Shown one piece after another: positions 11,944-13,139 of a stretch of DNA of 13,139 nt (positions are counted from its first letter, which is position 1; each line of letters opens with the position of its first letter). Origin of the DNA: CAVTZP01 sp964456815 (GTDB taxonomy: Bacteria; Chloroflexota; Dehalococcoidia; Dehalococcoidales; BS750m-G39); NCBI GenBank assembly GCA_964456815.1, contig CAYWCO010000025.1, forward strand, positions 1-13,139, written 5' to 3'. The notes under the pieces are model-generated. The model ran no database searches and was not told the origin of the DNA. It saw only the letters and a list, made by a program, of their open reading frames with translations. Both the position numbers and the translations under genes were made by a program.

Positions 11944-13139
11944 TTACTCCTTAAGCTGTAAAACACGCCGGTCCCGGCAAATGAGGCATTCCCCCCCAGT
12001 TCAGCTTCTATGCGGAGGAGACGGTTGTACTTGGCGGTGCGCTCTGAGCGGCAGGGGGCACCGGCTTTAATGAGGCCGGTATTTAAGCCCACCGCTAGGT
12101 CGGCGATGGCGGTGTCCTCGGTCTCGCCGGAGCGGTGGCTTACTATCGCCGTCCACTTTGCCTGATGTGCCATCTTGACGGTGGCGATGGTCTCGGTGAG
12201 GGTGCCAATCTGGTTGGGCTTGATGAGGATTGAGTTGGACGCTTTAAGGCTTATACCCCGGCTCAGGCGCTCCACATTGGTAACGTAGAGGTCGTCGCCA
12301 ACGAGATTGACGCTGTTTCCCAGCCTCTCCGTAAGTAGCTGCCAGCCTTCCCAGTCGTCCTCAGCCATGCCGTCCTCAATGCTGATGATAGGGTAGGCTG
12401 ACGCCCAGTTGACATAATAATCAACCATCTCCCTGCTATTAAGGGAGACGCCCTCCCTTGCCAGGATATACTTGCCATCTTTATAAAACTCGCTGGCTGC
12501 CGGGTCCAGGGCGATAAAGCAGTCCTTCCCCGCTTTGTAGCCGGCTTTTTCAATGGCGGCGAGTACCGCCTCTATCGCCGGCTTATTTGAGGGTAGGGAG
12601 GGGGCAAATCCCCCCTCATCACCGATGTTGGTATCCAGCCCCTTGTCCTTTAGCCACTGCTTCAGCGAGTGATAGACCTCGGTGCCCATTTGCAGGGCAT
12701 GCCTGAAGCTGCTGGCTCCCGCCGGCACCACCATAAACTCCTGAAAATCTGTTGAGTTGGCGGCGTGCTTGCCGCCATTTAAAATATTGAGCATGGGGAC
12801 GGGGAGGCTATAGCTGGCGACCCCACCCAGATAGCGGTATAGGGGCATATAAAGGTGATTAGCCGCAGCCTGAGCCACCGCCAGCGATGTCCCCAGAATG
12901 GCGTTAGCCCCGAGGTGTGATTTATCGGGGGTGCCGTCAAGTTCTATCAGCTTGTGGTCGATGGCTTCCTGGTCTTCTGCTGACATGCCGATTATGGCTT
13001 GGGCAATATCCTTATTAACGTTGGCTACCGCCCTGAGCACCCCCCGCCCATTAAAGCGTGAGCTATCACCGTCGCGCAGCTCTACCGCTTCATGCTTGCC
13101 GGTGCTGGCTCCGGAGGGCACCGCCGCCCAGCCCACTGC
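11940..13139 (-). CDS. eno: Enolase, N-terminus cut by window edge
   Basis: Enolase converts 2-phosphoglycerate to phosphoenolpyruvate with Mg2+. About 399 residues are visible. The reading frame is open to the window edge, so roughly 30 N-terminal residues lie outside; the GTG at 13136 is an internal valine, not a start. Visible signatures include AAVPSGASTGKHEA, the NGGKHA loop, NIGDEGGFAPSL, and the metal-ligand segments SIEDGMAEDDW and VGDDLYVTN. The catalytic-lysine region ILIKPNQIGTLTET and the SHRSGETED loop are also intact. The first seen residues, VGWAAVPSG, carry Trp where Arg is common (GRAAVPSG). The C-terminus is FAGTGVFYSLRSK. The TGA overlaps the following ATG (ATGA). Confidence 0.97.
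   Translation of the reverse strand, partial: AVGWAAVPSGASTGKHEAVELRDGDSSRFNGRGVLRAVANVNKDIAQAIIGMSAEDQEAIDHKLIELDGTPDKSHLGANAILGTSLAVAQAAANHLYMPLYRYLGGVASYSLPVPMLNILNGGKHAANSTDFQEFMVVPAGASSFRHALQMGTEVYHSLKQWLKDKGLDTNIGDEGGFAPSLPSNKPAIEAVLAAIEKAGYKAGKDCFIALDPAASEFYKDGKYILAREGVSLNSREMVDYYVNWASAYPIISIEDGMAEDDWEGWQLLTERLGNSVNLVGDDLYVTNVERLSRGISLKASNSILIKPNQIGTLTETIATVKMAHQAKWTAIVSHRSGETEDTAIADLAVGLNTGLIKAGAPCRSERTAKYNRLLRIEAELGGNASFAGTGVFYSLRSK

Noticed and set aside
13134..13136. GTG as a start codon of enolase
   Set aside because: The frame is open to the window edge and the conserved enolase N-terminal part is missing, so this is an internal valine.

Overview
The window is 13.1 kb of compact bacterial chromosome in which every supportable gene lies on the minus strand, so transcription runs from the right edge to the left. 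Several features suggest an anaerobic member of the Chloroflexota, probably the Dehalococcoidia: a CetZ-like tubulin homologue, a lone 2-hydroxyacyl-CoA dehydratase-type Fe-S protein, a three-Cys-motif partner protein, a DUF6506 protein, and a moderately GC-rich base composition. This assignment is inference from gene content; no rRNA or other decisive taxonomic marker is present.

In transcription order the first block (13139 to 9087) is eno, tcmP-like, 2-hydroxyacyl-CoA dehydratase-like, gap. All three junctions are 4-nt ATGA overlaps, so two glycolytic/gluconeogenic enzymes and two uncommon proteins appear to be translated as one coupled unit. A 127-nt gap follows, holding two near-identical sigma70-type promoters and a UUCG hairpin. 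Next is a stand-alone CetZ/FtsZ-family GTPase gene (8959 to 7784), closed by a perfect 14-bp rho-independent terminator.

The second block starts at dnaX, with a -10 box almost touching its start codon. It continues as dnaX, ybaB/ebfC and recR (the classic replication/repair trio), then corA (Mg2+ transporter), a DUF6506 gene, a GC-rich triple-hairpin repeat, an AT-richer trypsin-like protease gene, a small DUF4405 membrane protein, recO, and lysS overlapping recO. RecO and RecR act together in RecFOR recombinational repair, although eight or more kilobases of unrelated cargo does not separate them here: only corA, DUF6506, the protease and DUF4405 lie between. The last 134 nt after lysS contain two hairpins and no gene.

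The most unusual structure is in this second block. Two genes are each bracketed by degenerate direct repeats made from a neighbouring repair gene. corA sits between the true 3' end of recR and a decayed second copy of that end. The DUF4405 gene sits between the true 5' end of recO and a decayed second copy of that start, which still encodes an 11-codon peptide. Together they look like scars of two single-gene insertions that kept the housekeeping gene intact. The other notable items are the CetZ-like gene with its duplicated promoters, and the Cys-rich TcmP / Fe-S protein pair embedded between enolase and GAPDH.
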